Origin: Phascolomyces articulosus
Taxonomy: Eukaryota > Mucoromycota > Mucoromycetes > Mucorales > Lichtheimiaceae
Length of the DNA stretch: 64,000 nucleotides
Direction of reading: 5' to 3'
NCBI GenBank assembly: GCA_025677815.1
Contig: JAIXMP010000016.1
Location: forward strand, 372,001 to 436,000
Position 1 is the first letter of the stretch; the number at the start of each line of letters is the position of its first letter. The notes under the pieces were generated by a model. It searched no databases, had not been told where the DNA came from, and saw only the letters and a program-made list of their open reading frames with translations. A program made the translations under genes and the position numbers. Below are positions 51,938 to 64,000 of the stretch, one piece after another.

Positions 51938-54849
51938 GATTCTATAATATAGTATATATATAAATGGTCAATGATATTTGATCTGATGATGAACGAATAA
52001 ATTATATATGTGTATTATTGGGATACCAATAGTGTTTTTTTTTTGGATGAACTCACCTTTCTTATAAGTGATTAATAAATGTTATGTTTGTAAGTAATAT
52101 GATGAGAGATCAAATTAGATGATGGATAAGAATAAATGAGAAAAAGGTAAAAGAAAAAGAAAGAAATTAAAGTTATTATATATAAAAGAAGATAAATATA
52201 TAAAAAGTGATAAACAATTACACTTGTTTGTTCACACAAAAAGATCTGAATAAGTAAAAAACGTAACCAAGAAGGATGCTATGATGATGATGATTATTTA
52301 TATATACGATAGAAATTTGGATTGCTGATTATTAGTTGCTATTTATTTATATTAATCCCTGAAGAGAACGTTCGTTTTGTGAACGGTTGTGCAGGAAAAG
52401 GAGGGGAGAGAGAGAGAGAGATAAAATGATACCTATTGGCTGTTGCGTTTCTTATATCTAATCAATGCTTTGATATGTGTGTATGTGCTATTATATGAGT
52501 TATGATTTTGTTGTACGCTATAATGATGCGTGTGTGGGTTGCTTTTTTTTTCTTTCTTTTCCTCCTCTCATCACTCTTTCTGCCCTCCTATTCTCCTCTC
52601 TCTCTCTCCCCTCCATATTCTTACTATCTTACTACTGCAACTACCATTAGTACAGTGAATCTCAACTACTAACTTCCCCATCCCTTTTTTACCCCTTTAT
52701 CCCTCATCACATCAAAGCTTTCCCACTGATATTATGACTAAAAAAAGTTTATACGTTTTCAAGGAGTTTTGCAACTGTTGCTGATCACTCCGTTATGTCA
52801 CAACAGCAGCATTTATAATAATCAAAAATGGGATCTCTCCCGAGTTGTGTGTGTGTATGTGCTTATGGATATGTAATAATTTAACAAGTTTTTTATAACT
52901 CTAATTTAAACACGCAATGTATTATGACTATTTTACTACTTTTACTCTCTATTCTATTATTATGAAAGAAAAGACAAGAAGGGAAAAGAAAAGATGCATG
53001 GAACACGTTGTCGTTGTGGCCGCTCAAGTTTTTATAAAATGTAATTTATTATATATTATTATCATGGAAAGCTAATCATAATAAAAGGTCATACGTGTAG
53101 TTTTTATATTATCTTTTTGATATTAGGATGCTGCAACATGCAAGTGCATCATGATCCTCTTTCTCTTTCTTCTCTTTATGCAAGTACATATTGGTAGAGT
53201 ACGTCCTCTTATTATTATAACCACTCTATATCAATTCTACCATGACTACTTACTAATTAGAAGAGTATTCTATGTTACTAGGTAAGAATAAACCTTATAT
53301 ACTAAATTTATACATATAGGGGTGAAAAGCTCTATTTTTATATTATTCAATGTTGTTCTATTGTCGCCAAGTTAATAAGAATGTTGAAATCAATATATAT
53401 ATTTATACAAAATTAGATCAATAATTGTCACCTATGAGTGGAAAAAATGTTGTTGTTTCTCTAAATGAATACTTACTACTTTTATCATTTTTAGATAGAT
53501 TTCAATCATATAAATGAGAACGATGAAAGGGAGTAAAAATGCTGGTTTTTTTTTCCTTTATGCATGTATTAGTGGGAAAAAAAAAATAAAAGGAGTTGCC
53601 TGATAATAATACTTTTTTTTTAAAAAAAAAACCCCACTCTAGCGCTAGTATTGTATAGTGATAATTATAGTATTATTATCGACTTGTTTAAGCATTACAC
53701 TGATAAATCCATTGCCTGTGATGACCCGCAGGGTCAAAAGAAACTCCACTATTTTTTTTATGGAGATCATACATGCAATTACTTAGACACGTAATTATAA
53801 TAATATATTATTTAGATTTGTAGTATTTCATAGAATTGAGAGAGAAATTCTCTTTATTAAAGGATCGATCGTATAATAAAGTTTTGGTTTTTTGATAATA
53901 TAAATAATGATGTTTGCCACATTTTGGTGCATGTGTGTTGCACAAAATAGAAAAATCAAAATGTCATTTTTATTAGTTACGATTTTGTACAACAAGTAAC
54001 AACAATAACGGTATAATTAAGTTATAGTCAGAAAACGTAAAGGAGAATTATATAAATTTAACTTGTTAGTGTAAAAAAAAAAGAGCGTGATGTATTTTTT
54101 GGGTTAAGTAGTAGTAGTGGTGGTGAAGGATTAATAAACACAAGTTGATCATGTAAGTAATAATAATCTATTATATATTACTTTTTAGGAAAACAATGAA
54201 AGTGTTGACGACACGCGTTCCTTGCTTCTTTTCTTGCTATAATAATATAATATTTATTTAACCCATTTCTCTCTTGCCCCCTTTCAAAAGTCAGTGATAT
54301 TTATTTCTCTCTCTCTTTCTCTCCATAATGATAATATATCATTTATAAGCCCCTCCCCCAAAAACCAACAAACCAGCATATTAGAATCCAAAGAATTCCC
54401 CTTCAAAAAAAAAAAAAGAAAACAACGTCAATGTATATTCCAAACTCACTCTTGATTACTTTATTTATACATTTATGATCGTCATGGATCATAGTTCGTA
54501 AGATTTTTTTTTTGACCCCTAATAATGGAGTAGTAGTAGTAAGCAGTAATTATCATATATTCTCTTTCTTATTTTGCTCCTTAATATGCAATCGCACGGT
54601 CATATAAATTTATTAAGTGAGAAATTCCTTTTTTTTAGTGTCAATGTATATAATATTATGGAGGTGATTGGTCTCTCTCTTTCTCTTTGAGTGTGTATGT
54701 AATGGGATTCTACATGAGTATATTCTAAAATAGTATTATTGTATAATCAAATAGGTTTTGGGAAAAAAGAAAAGAGAGTTTTACAAATGTGCATGGCCAC
54801 ATCCATCCTTCTATTTTTGTATGTATATATATGTGATTCTTTTAGTACC
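51938..54849. other. Long intergenic region upstream of Grainyhead gene
   Basis: This 2.9-kb stretch contains no supported ORF on either strand. It lies upstream of the Grainyhead gene and downstream of the B-box gene. It includes a GAGAGA run near 52405, CT-rich tracts near 52555-52615 and a short perfect hairpin at 53722-53736. A long promoter would suit a regulator, but nothing here proves regulation. Confidence 0.4.
53722..53736. repeat. Short perfect inverted repeat
   Basis: TGACCC-GCA-GGGTCA is a 6-bp stem with a 3-base loop in an AT-rich spacer. It could be a dimeric protein site or chance. Confidence 0.5.
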
Positions 54850-57800
54850 TTAACTCCAGCCTCCACCATCGAATCCGAAAAAGCCCTATTCAAAATAAAT
54901 AAAACATGTGAATTTTGACATAGAACCAATCATATTTTCTCCTTTTATGATAACAATAGTTTTCTTGTTTGGTTTCAAGCTTAGTTTAATAGAAAGAATG
55001 TGCATCTTACCGTCAATAGAAATACTGGGAAATATGGCTTTTGTTCAATTTGTGAACACCCTGTTATACATAAAATATAAACGCACGGAAAGAATATTTC
55101 GTTTTGTTAGGGAGAGACAAAGAAAAAGAGGGAAGGGGGGGTGAAAATTAACAGTTCTGTTGCTCTCTCTTAAGAATAGTATAGGTCTATCTTTTTTTTT
55201 CCACATCTCATATTCATGGCATGAAAAATAAAAATAAGAAAGATTACTTACAGTTCCATGCAGACGTTAATCGACCATCAATACAACTACCAGCATCATA
55301 AAAATTATCAGCACCAGATCCATCAAATGCCCCTCTAAAGAAATCAGCTATAATAGATATAAGGAGAGTAAGATATCGTAAGCATACATAATCATACATT
55401 GTATAAAGAAGAAAGGTGATAATATAATACGCTCATTCAGTGCAAAGACGGAAAAGACAAAAATAATGGGATTTAACCCTTAATCTTTACCAAGGATAGC
55501 TTTTCTGCATTCATTCACTCCACCGAATTTTCGTTCAAGGAACTTTTTTCCACCCTCGTGGTTGGTTAATTCATCCAATTTATCCAATGTAAGGCAAATA
55601 GGTCCAAGAATACGAGAAACTTGGTTATACTAATATTAAAAATAATCCATGGATGAGTACATAAGGTCTTTTTTTTTAAAAAAAAAAAAAAGTCTCTCCT
55701 CTTCCATTTCCTTAAAACCAATTCAATCAATAGAACATGCCCTTTCCCTCCCAAAAAGAAAAGCATTTACCTTGTCAATGAATATTAAGGCATTAGGCAC
55801 GTTTTTATCTCCCAAATGGATGACACTGCTCCCAATCCATGTACCCGCTTTCTTTTGTGCTTTGAATAATGTTCTATGCATCTCCCTGGAAACTGCAGGA
55901 CACGGTTGTATGCGATGCAAGCCCTGTCCTGTCTGTGAGAGACGGTAAGGGTTGGATGTGCTTAGCATATCCTGATCGGCCAGCGTCCAGAGCATAAACA
56001 TCTCGTTGAGAATTTCCCGCCACAGTTTGAGTGTTTGGTTTACATAGATATATTGCGTTTCATGATCGTGACTTAAACGATGGCCTTGTGTTCCAGATGC
56101 AATCGACAATGAATAGTCTTCTTCAGGTTTTTTGGGATGGAAATATTCTTCCAAATAACGTATCATTTTTTCACAAGGATCTCTATGTTAATATTATTAA
56201 TATTATTATTATTATTCATGATGATGTGGAATATATGTTTTAGCACATGAACATGCATTTCTTTTTTTTTCTTTCTTTTATCATCATCATTTACAAAAAT
56301 GGTAAATGCATTCACAACGAGGTTCATTTTTCTCCACACATTATATCCATCCATCCACGCGCTTCTTTTATTGATTTAATAATAATCATTGATATAATAA
56401 TAATAAAAAAGACCCCGAACTTACCGATTTTCTCGAAGATAAGCGTTATTATCACCAATACTATATAAACAATGACGTATTTCGTCTGCTGACAAATATT
56501 TGGATTGATATTTTCGACTCAATTGTTCAATGGATTTTTCTTTCCGTCTAATTTCTGTTTGAATTTGTGAACGACTTTTTCCTTCAGGAATAATCTCTCG
56601 TGTGGCTAGTAGAATGATATCTTCGCGGAGAACACCAAGACCTCGTCGTTCTTTAAGAAATTCGTAAACAGTAAGGATAGGGGCGACGCAACTGAATCCA
56701 AGCATCTCTTGTACTTCTGGGATCATGGAATCCTAATATAATTTTTTAAAGTTTTTAAATCAGTTGCATGAATAATAATAGTGGTAATAATAATAAAAAA
56801 AAGCATTCTTTGCTCGATTTGGAAGTTCATTTGCATCTATCATCATTATCACGACATCGCGCTCCAAATAATAAAAATAAATAAACAAATAAAAATGAAG
56901 CACAACTTACTGATAGCATGTACATTAATTTACCATAGGCGGATCGCATTTTTTCAGGATTCATGATCTTATGGCTATATTCATATATCATTTTCTTTAG
57001 CCTGTTGTTTTTTTATAATTCGTTCTCTATTATCTATTTCTTCTCCCTCCTCAAAAGTAGCAATAGCAATCCCAATTTCTACTAACCGACGACCAATCTC
57101 AAATATCCGTTGGAAGAACTCTTCATTTTCATCAAATGTACGTTCAGCAAATAACTCCTGGCCTCGCTTATAATCGCATGCAAGGACAAGACCAGTTAAT
57201 ACCGCACATAATTCCTTGATTTGACTCACAATTCGTTTTGCCTTGCTAGTATGTGATTCATTATCAATATGATCTATTAAGGTATCAAATTTGGTTTTAG
57301 TTAGTTTTTAATCTTATTTTTTTTCTCGATCCATCCATCCCAGTTTTTCATTATCACCAAGAGAAATAAAAAAAAAAAAACTCTTCTCCTCTTCCTCTCC
57401 ATATTCCCTTTTTATCCCCTTTCACCCTTGGTCCATATTTTATGTATATATATTCTTCTTCTATTTACCTGTGTATTCACTGACATTCAATGCTGACTCT
57501 AGTCTGTTGATATATAGCTGTTATGTTAGTGTTCTTATTTTGTCTTTTCCTTTCTTTTCATACAATAAATAAAGAAACACACTTACAGTCGTAACAGCTT
57601 TCTTTCTTCCATATGTAATCTCAATGGAATATATTTTGCTCTAACAAAAAACAATCATATTTTGTAAATAATCATTTGCTATCATATAAATAAACATCAA
57701 TCAGTTTTCCATTCCTTCATACTCATTTCATTTACCTATTTTCCATCCATTTTCCAATATCAAAATCATTCTTATTGACAGTAGAAGAAGCTTTCATATC

Positions 57801-58454
57801 CGCTTTGGTTGACTGCTACACATAATAGAAGGTAAATGGTGCATAATCTCAGGTCAATTTTTTTTTATTATCACTGCTCTCCAACGAATTATCCTTACAT
57901 CTTCCTTATCAACTAAAGTATCATCATCTTCATCCATTTTATCTGCATCATTCTTATCATTCTTTTCTGCTGTGTAAGGCTTACTAATATGTTTGGCACG
58001 TTTACCCGTTCGATGAATCATGCCTATTTCCAACACGTTAGATATGAAAACCCACATATACACAGATAACCAAAACATCCTCCCTTACTACACAAAAGAC
58101 TTAAAATAGTATTCTTACCAAAACAAACTTCACAGAAAGGTTCATTACAATTTTCACAAAACATGATTGCCTAATCAAAAAAAAAAAGAGAAATATGAAA
58201 CGATAAACAACATAGAACTCATTTGCAGAATAACTATCCAACTTATTTTGGATCTCGATCGACACAAGGGAACATTCATGGCCAATGTAAAAACTTACAG
58301 CTTGATCCTTGCATTCAACACAAAATCCAGGTTGAGCTTCTTGCTCTTCTAATAACGCGGGATCTTGAGTCAAATCTTCCTCGGTTTCCATAACGGATAC
58401 CTTGTCAGACAAAATGTCATCGAGTTGATTTCGTTTATTGGCACCAGATGGCAT
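54850..58454 (-). CDS. Conserved B-box zinc-finger protein (UPF0652/DUF2009-like)
   Basis: Fourteen exons (from the start: 58299-58454, 58119-58170, 57899-58023, 57736-57815, 57587-57640, 57469-57503, 57087-57273, 56911-57001, 56425-56732, 55771-56182, 55491-55629, 55252-55347, 55011-55060, 54850-54885) join in phase to about 606 residues. A B-box-like zinc finger lies near residues 45-90 (GFCVECKDQA, MFCENCNEPFCEVCFG, then MIHRTGKRAKH). An acidic stretch follows. The rest is a long conserved region with ELFAERTFDENEEFFQRIF, KIMNPEKMRSAYGKLMYML and LERKFGGVNECRKAIL, ending PVFLLTGFFGFDGGGWS. This matches my memory of a conserved eukaryotic family of unknown function (UPF0652, DUF2009); that assignment should be checked against Pfam. 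No catalytic motif is visible. Two exons are only 35-36 nt long, yet phase and family text support them. Confidence 0.82.
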
Positions 58455-61062
58455 GGTTATTTAATTGGATAGTAATTTATTTTGTTGCTATCGCTTGAAC
58501 TGCTCGTTATTTGTTATAGAATATGAATTAGGTTTTATATTCGATCGTTATACAGAATGGAGTGGAAGGGAGGGGTGTGGGTTTATTAAATATGAAAGCC
58601 AGCTTTTTTTTTTTTTTTTTGGAATAATTAAGTATGGCGCAGTGTATTTTATAAAACGACGGATTTACAGGTGACTGTGTACAGCATTAGATTTGAGTAT
58701 CATCATACTATAGTAGCAAAATCACATTTGTTTTTGGAGTACAGCCTATGCTTTATTTTTGTCATGTTGGGTTGAGCAAAGGTTTATATGTCTTGTATAC
58801 TTTATTTCGAAGTCTTTTGTTTTTAAATATGATACATGTTTCAAGACACAGAGGAGGGAATTTATAATAAAAATAACATGAAGGATGAGTCGTACCTACC
58901 ATTATAGAATCATACAAAAATATAAAATAAAAAAAGGACAAGAATACAAAACCAATCAGAATATAAAACTACGTATGAGATAATCACTTACCAAAACAAA
59001 AACACAAGAATGAGATAGTTAAATTAGAAGAAGCGCAATGGTTAGCATAAAGACAGCATCGGGAATATACAGAAAAGCATATAATCACCACGAAATACAT
59101 TGGGTTGTAATATCCAACCTGTTTGTCCCAGGCCATTTTTCGTATACATTTAAAAAGATTCAGTGCCATACTTCTGGCAAAATTCACAGTGCATCTAAAT
59201 AATAAATTGAAAAAAAATGGATAGATATTCAACCTTTTCTTTCGCCTTCCCGGCCATTAAATCAGTATACACACTTTCATCTTATGACTATGTACCAGAA
59301 TACAAGATACTGCAAAGTTGCTATAACCAGACATGTCAGATAAGTAAATTAGACCAAGATTATAAAAATTGTAAAAAGAGATAGAAAAAAAGGAGGAATA
59401 TGAAAAGAATGAGCCAGGGTATTCGTACGAATAAATAATACTCATCCCTCCACTCCTCACTCCATCTCTTCCCCCCAAAAGATCTAACAATCGAGTCATT
59501 TTTCATTCTGTATGTGTATTTCTTTATTAACTATCTTCAATAGTAGTGCCAACATAATATAATGTTTATTTTTGACTATTTACTATATCAAATAAAACTG
59601 AGGATATGATAAATTATTATTTAACAAGAAAAAGTACGAAACAGTTTCTCACGTAAATGAATATCTTACTTCGCGTATATGTAGGTAACCATTATCTATG
59701 TCAAGGCAATATCCAGCAAGTAAACTATTTATGATGTTTATCGACATATCCAGTAGAGAACAACAACTCAACTCGATAATCAAGGTCAGGTTCAAATACT
59801 ATATACTGCCCCTTGCCTTCATTGCGATATTCACTTGCACTGTGACGCTAATAATACACAGCAGTGAATATGGCTTTGTCATCTTTGTGATGCTTATGCA
59901 TCGTCGTTGTAGGCATAGGTGTTTTACACGATCTTCTCCTCCCCCGTAGAACACCTCATTTATTTTACACTTATCAACAAAGAAAAATTGTCACGTTCCA
60001 GTTGTACGCTAGAAGTTCATTTTATTCAGAAAAAAATGTATAGTCTCTTGCATAATTTAGGCACAAGCTTGTATATCATAAGTACGCTCTCTTCTTTTTA
60101 ATATTTAAAATTCACTTGAACAGTCTAGTACTACGCTCTGTATTATTAACATCCATTGCTATCAATGAGGAAAGCTACACGCTGGTACCACTACCTAGAC
60201 TCTTTGTAAAAAAATAAACTCTTGATCGAGTGTGTAATGGACCTTCTTTTATCGTTTCTTTGGCCTAATAATCGTTATTGAAAAATGGATCATCATTATA
60301 TTATCATTTTTTTGTAATTCATTTTTTTCAGTATTAGTAAGCACAATACATAAAAACATAAAAGGATTATAAGCACGTCAACAAACACTTTACAATGGAT
60401 ATATATATATATGTTATAAAGAATAATATATTTTATTACTTATTTATTAACAATATGCAGGTGCGATACTTCTTGGCCATGTTATTGTTTATACAAACAT
60501 GTTGCCCGGGAAACACCAACGAGTAGGTCATGTATCGCCTAGATTCCCAAAAAGAAAAATAATTATGTAATCATTTAAGGATTACTGATCTTTGTGCAAG
60601 TTCAGTAAACTAACCCGTAATTGATTACGCGCGGAATACAGTTGTAATTCATAAATTGTTCAGAACCATGATGGCTCTAGTCAAAAGAACTTGAACCAGA
60701 AAGGCTTCGAACGCATTTACATATCACAAATGGACTCTGGGCATTATCAGAAAACTAGCCCATAAAAGGATTCCACCAAAATGATCCAACCAAGAGGACT
60801 TGACTGGAACCAGAAGGTGCGGATCGCAGAGCACACTCGTCTTGTTTCACGCTTTTGTTGCGTGTGAGCATGTTGCTAAGATTTTTAAAAAAATCGTATT
60901 CATAAATTAATAAAAACATTGTTATTATTATTGTTACAAATCCAACACTGTTACCAAGCGCCATTTATTTCATTTCTTTTACCTGCGATCCGCTCGTTTT
61001 GTTTGATCGATTTTAAAAGGAAAGGAAAGAAAAAATTAATATATCTTATTTTAGGGAGTCCT

Positions 61063-61097
<35 letters not shown>

Positions 61098-61546
61098 CTG
61101 TCAGTAACTCTTGTGATGGAAATCATATTCAGTAATGCTTGTGTCAATTAAAAACTTGTGATATATATTCTTTGAAAGTACATATAGATCATTCATAACA
61201 CTCTATGACAAGCGGTTAGTTGTTAAAAAAATAAAATAATATATTTACTACAATATTGTTCTTTGGAAACTCTGTACCCAGTGATAATCATACAAGATAC
61301 GGAAGGAGGGAAAAGAATGCTATAGACATGGTTGATACTCCATATTTTATTCATTCAATAATAAAAAAATAAATATATTCATCATCATTGTAAACTATTT
61401 AATATATTCTCCTTTAGAGCTGGTTATTCCTTATTAATAATATGTTGAATAGTATCATTGTGGTGAAGTTTTCCATGTTTTTTTATGTATCAACTTTACA
61501 CAGCAATTAAATAATATAAATGGCACTATATATAGCATAATAATAA
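58455..61546. other. Gene-poor AT-rich region
   Basis: I find no gene with recognisable protein. A minus-strand string around 58984-59250 (MAGKAKEKVEYLS, then LFKCIRKMAWDKQVGYYNP) looks weakly coding but cannot be joined without a ~39-nt intron. Two loosely similar 35-40 bp segments (near 60680 and 60790, sharing ACTTGA and GGAACCAGAA-like text) suggest an old duplication. A 27-base A run at 61071-61097 preceded by T7 is present. Confidence 0.45.
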
Positions 61547-61846
61547 TCAAATATAAACAATGAAGGCGCTACATAGTTTTGGCATTATATGAAGAACGAA
61601 GTCAACAGCAAAAAAAGACTCTCGGTCATTGAAACCAAAGATCACTTGCATTATTTCTCGCATGGAGAATGCATTCATACGCCAAGTGTTGCATAAAACC
61701 TTGAACGTCATAATTATATCCACACTACGTTGGTAATATCGGTCGATAGTATCTATCTGCTTGTCGATTGGAATGAGTTGCAGCTGGCATTCTTCCCGAG
61801 CACCTCTTGTAGAACCATACGAGATTGAATAATCATACAGCATCAA
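61547..61846 (-). CDS. Doubtful 99-residue ORF
   Basis: This single-exon ORF starts at an ATG (MMLYDYSISYGSTRGAREEC). It has a more balanced composition than nearby chance ORFs, with charged residues spread evenly. No domain, signal or neighbour supports it and I do not recognise it. It may be a small lineage-specific gene or chance. Confidence 0.2.
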   Translation of the reverse strand: MMLYDYSISYGSTRGAREECQLQLIPIDKQIDTIDRYYQRSVDIIMTFKVLCNTWRMNAFSMREIMQVIFGFNDRESFFAVDFVLHIMPKLCSAFIVYI

Positions 61847-64000
61847 TTATGCTGCCCCGTGGTTTCTTCAGATTAAACAAGAATACTATTGTTCTTATAA
61901 ATAAATATTAATATCCAAGTAAAGAAATAAAAATAGAATAATTACCATTACTACCAAAGCAATTTGACTTACAGTTTAAACTATTATATAAATCTTGCAA
62001 CATACTGGGTAACTTGGTTTGGCACATATAGAAATTTGTATATAATATTAGATATTTATTCTTTTTCGCAGTTTAAGAAGTCGGATTCGTGAAGCAATGC
62101 TGCATCGATAGTTCTTTCTTTGTTGCTTTTCGGTGGTCGTTTCCTTTTTTTGGTGTTATTAGATATATTTATTTTTTTTGCAATCGTAAAACCCAATAAA
62201 AGAATTTATTATACATAACATTAACTATTAGACTATGTATAATTCCATAATAATGATGATTGAGCTACAATAACTCCATCATGCTATATATTGCTGATTG
62301 ATCAAGAATCTGCTTTTCTATGTGAACCTAACAATACCATATAAAAGGGAGAAAACGTTAAGTTTAGATAATGACAGGCCGTGGCAGAGACTTTGAACTC
62401 ATTCAAATTACTGTATAACCGTATTTATTCATGTTTCGATCAGGTACTCTGGATTTCTTTGAGAAGACACGATAGCGTACCACATGAGTTGATAATATAT
62501 CAAGACCGAGATTGCACTTGAATTAATGAATGGAATTATTACCTTTCAACCATGAATGAAAAGATTACCTCCTGATCGTCGCCACAATTGTAACAATTCA
62601 AAAAATAAATTATATTCACAAAAAGAAGAAAAGAAAGAAAGAACTTACGCGTTATCATATAAGAGTTAAAAGGTGGAGGAACACGATCAATACTTTGTAT
62701 AGCTTTATTATAAAACATTTATTGTGCTATCCTGCCCCTTATCTATAGTTATGAAGATCATCTAATAGGTAAAGAAGACCTCCTCCCCTGATACTGTAGC
62801 CCGAGCAAAGGATTCAGAATGATAAATGACAGGTTCATCAACTTGATTATGCGTTCATGATATACTATTTTTAACAGTTACAATTATATCTCAAGACTAA
62901 AAAACTATCTATTTAGTAGTGTACTTGCATATAAGGACGACAGGTTCTAAATAAGGTGATATTAAAGCTTTTCTTTTCTACCTTCAAAGCTGTGTATGCA
63001 AAGTGAACTCAATGTTCTCGCTCGTAATATTCAATGCAAGTATTCTACATAAAAAGAAAATGAGGATGATGTATGCAGTACCAACACCATTACTTTACTC
63101 GTATTATTTTCTTATAATTATTATATGAATTATTTAAGGCATAGTTAAATTTTATACATTATTAAGACTTACAAATGAAAACTGTCAATACAAAAATATT
63201 CACCACAACACATAACAACAAACGATAGAAAATAGTGTCATAAAATTATTGTTGTAACGATACAGGATAAAAGAGATCCATCTTTATTACCATATATATA
63301 AAATTGCTACATCCTGCAAAAGAAAACATTAAACGTCATTTTTATGATATATGTTTATATGTTATGTATTATTATTGTTCCGTAATTCAATTGTTGGTAA
63401 GGAAAAGAGAAGTATAAGCAAAAAAGATCCCCAACAACAAATACGTAGAAACTAGAAAAGTTAAAAAGTTACTGATTATCAACATCTAATGCAAAACAGA
63501 ACAATAACAATAATATCGTTTCCTGGGAAACAAAATTAGCATTTGATTATCCCATTTAGATAGCACCTTATTAGCAAGCCACTCACTGTTATTTATCACT
63601 TGGCCAATTATAAAATGTCTTTTTTTGATGAAAAGAATCAGAAGAAGGCTATAATCTTTTTATTGACCTGAAACTACCCTGTAAGTCAATCGAAAGTTAT
63701 ATACACTGAAACATTCATTTCCGATTCAAGAAAAGTGATGTCTTTTTCTTTTATTATATTATTACATAACCCTCCCTCACATGGCTTTAATAATAATAAC
63801 AATAATAAATAATCATGTTATTCCAACTACTTTATTAAGGATACATCATGAAGAAATGGTAAGAATAAAAAAATATCTGTGACATGTTTATCATTATTAG
63901 GATCATGTAAGACACACAAAAGCAAACAAAATAAAGCAAAACTTTTTCATTTATCCTTTTAATGAAACAAAAAAAAAATATGTTCAATGTCGGTTTCTTC
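61847..64000. other. AT-rich terminal region, no gene seen
   Basis: The last two kilobases are AT-rich on both strands, with no ORF of coding character. I see no tRNA or other RNA gene. Confidence 0.5.

Noticed and set aside
58984..59260. Possible small gene on the minus strand (MAGKAKEK…, then MAWDKQVGYYNP)
   Set aside because: Joining the parts needs a ~39-nt intron and a frame that hits stops; no family recognised.

Overview
This window is nuclear DNA from a filamentous fungus, most likely an early-diverging one (Mucoromycota, probably Mucorales). The evidence is eukaryotic gene structure with many 45-140 nt GT-AG introns, AT-rich spacers full of poly-T and poly-A runs, a lineage-specific nuclease-like protein family, and fungal-type housekeeping genes. 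Exon models were built by hand from splice sites and reading frame. They are reliable where phase and protein similarity agree and tentative elsewhere. Start and end of each CDS span the introns.

Layout. 2.06-4.92 kb (+): DDT/WHIM chromatin-remodelling subunit, convergent with a DNA-3-methyladenine glycosylase (5.18-6.93, -). 7.2-7.9 (-): small unrecognised gene. 8.61-12.95 (+): USP8/Doa4-type deubiquitinase. 13.42-15.69 (+): mitochondrial ClpX. 16.4-22.9: a 6.5-kb segment bounded by two inverted copies of a ~270-330 bp repeat. It holds a 10-exon gene with a PD-(D/E)XK-like core, two 183-bp direct repeats and a GC-rich palindromic patch. It is the best candidate here for an undescribed mobile element. 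24.4-25.8 (+): Zn2Cys6 regulator. 26.3-27.3 (-): pyrroline-5-carboxylate reductase. 28-32.2: gene-poor stretch with a lysine-rich ORF, a decayed relative of the element gene, a diverged tandem repeat and a small membrane-protein gene. 33.2-37.4 (+): COPII Sec24. 38.0-40.0 (+): ATP synthase beta subunit, convergent with a full ABCC/MRP transporter (40.2-46.4, -). 48.8-51.9 (-): Grainyhead/CP2 transcription factor. 54.9-58.5 (-): conserved B-box protein resembling UPF0652/DUF2009. 58.5-64 kb: no convincing gene.

The genes do not form one pathway; they are ordinary dispersed fungal loci. Common themes are mitochondrial function (ClpX, ATP synthase beta), membrane traffic and transport (Sec24, ubiquitin protease, ABCC pump), and nuclear or DNA functions (DDT/WHIM, glycosylase, two transcription factors). 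The accessory interest lies at 16.4-22.9 and 28.5-31 kb, which share a related protein core and look like the footprint of a lineage-specific repeat or mobile family.
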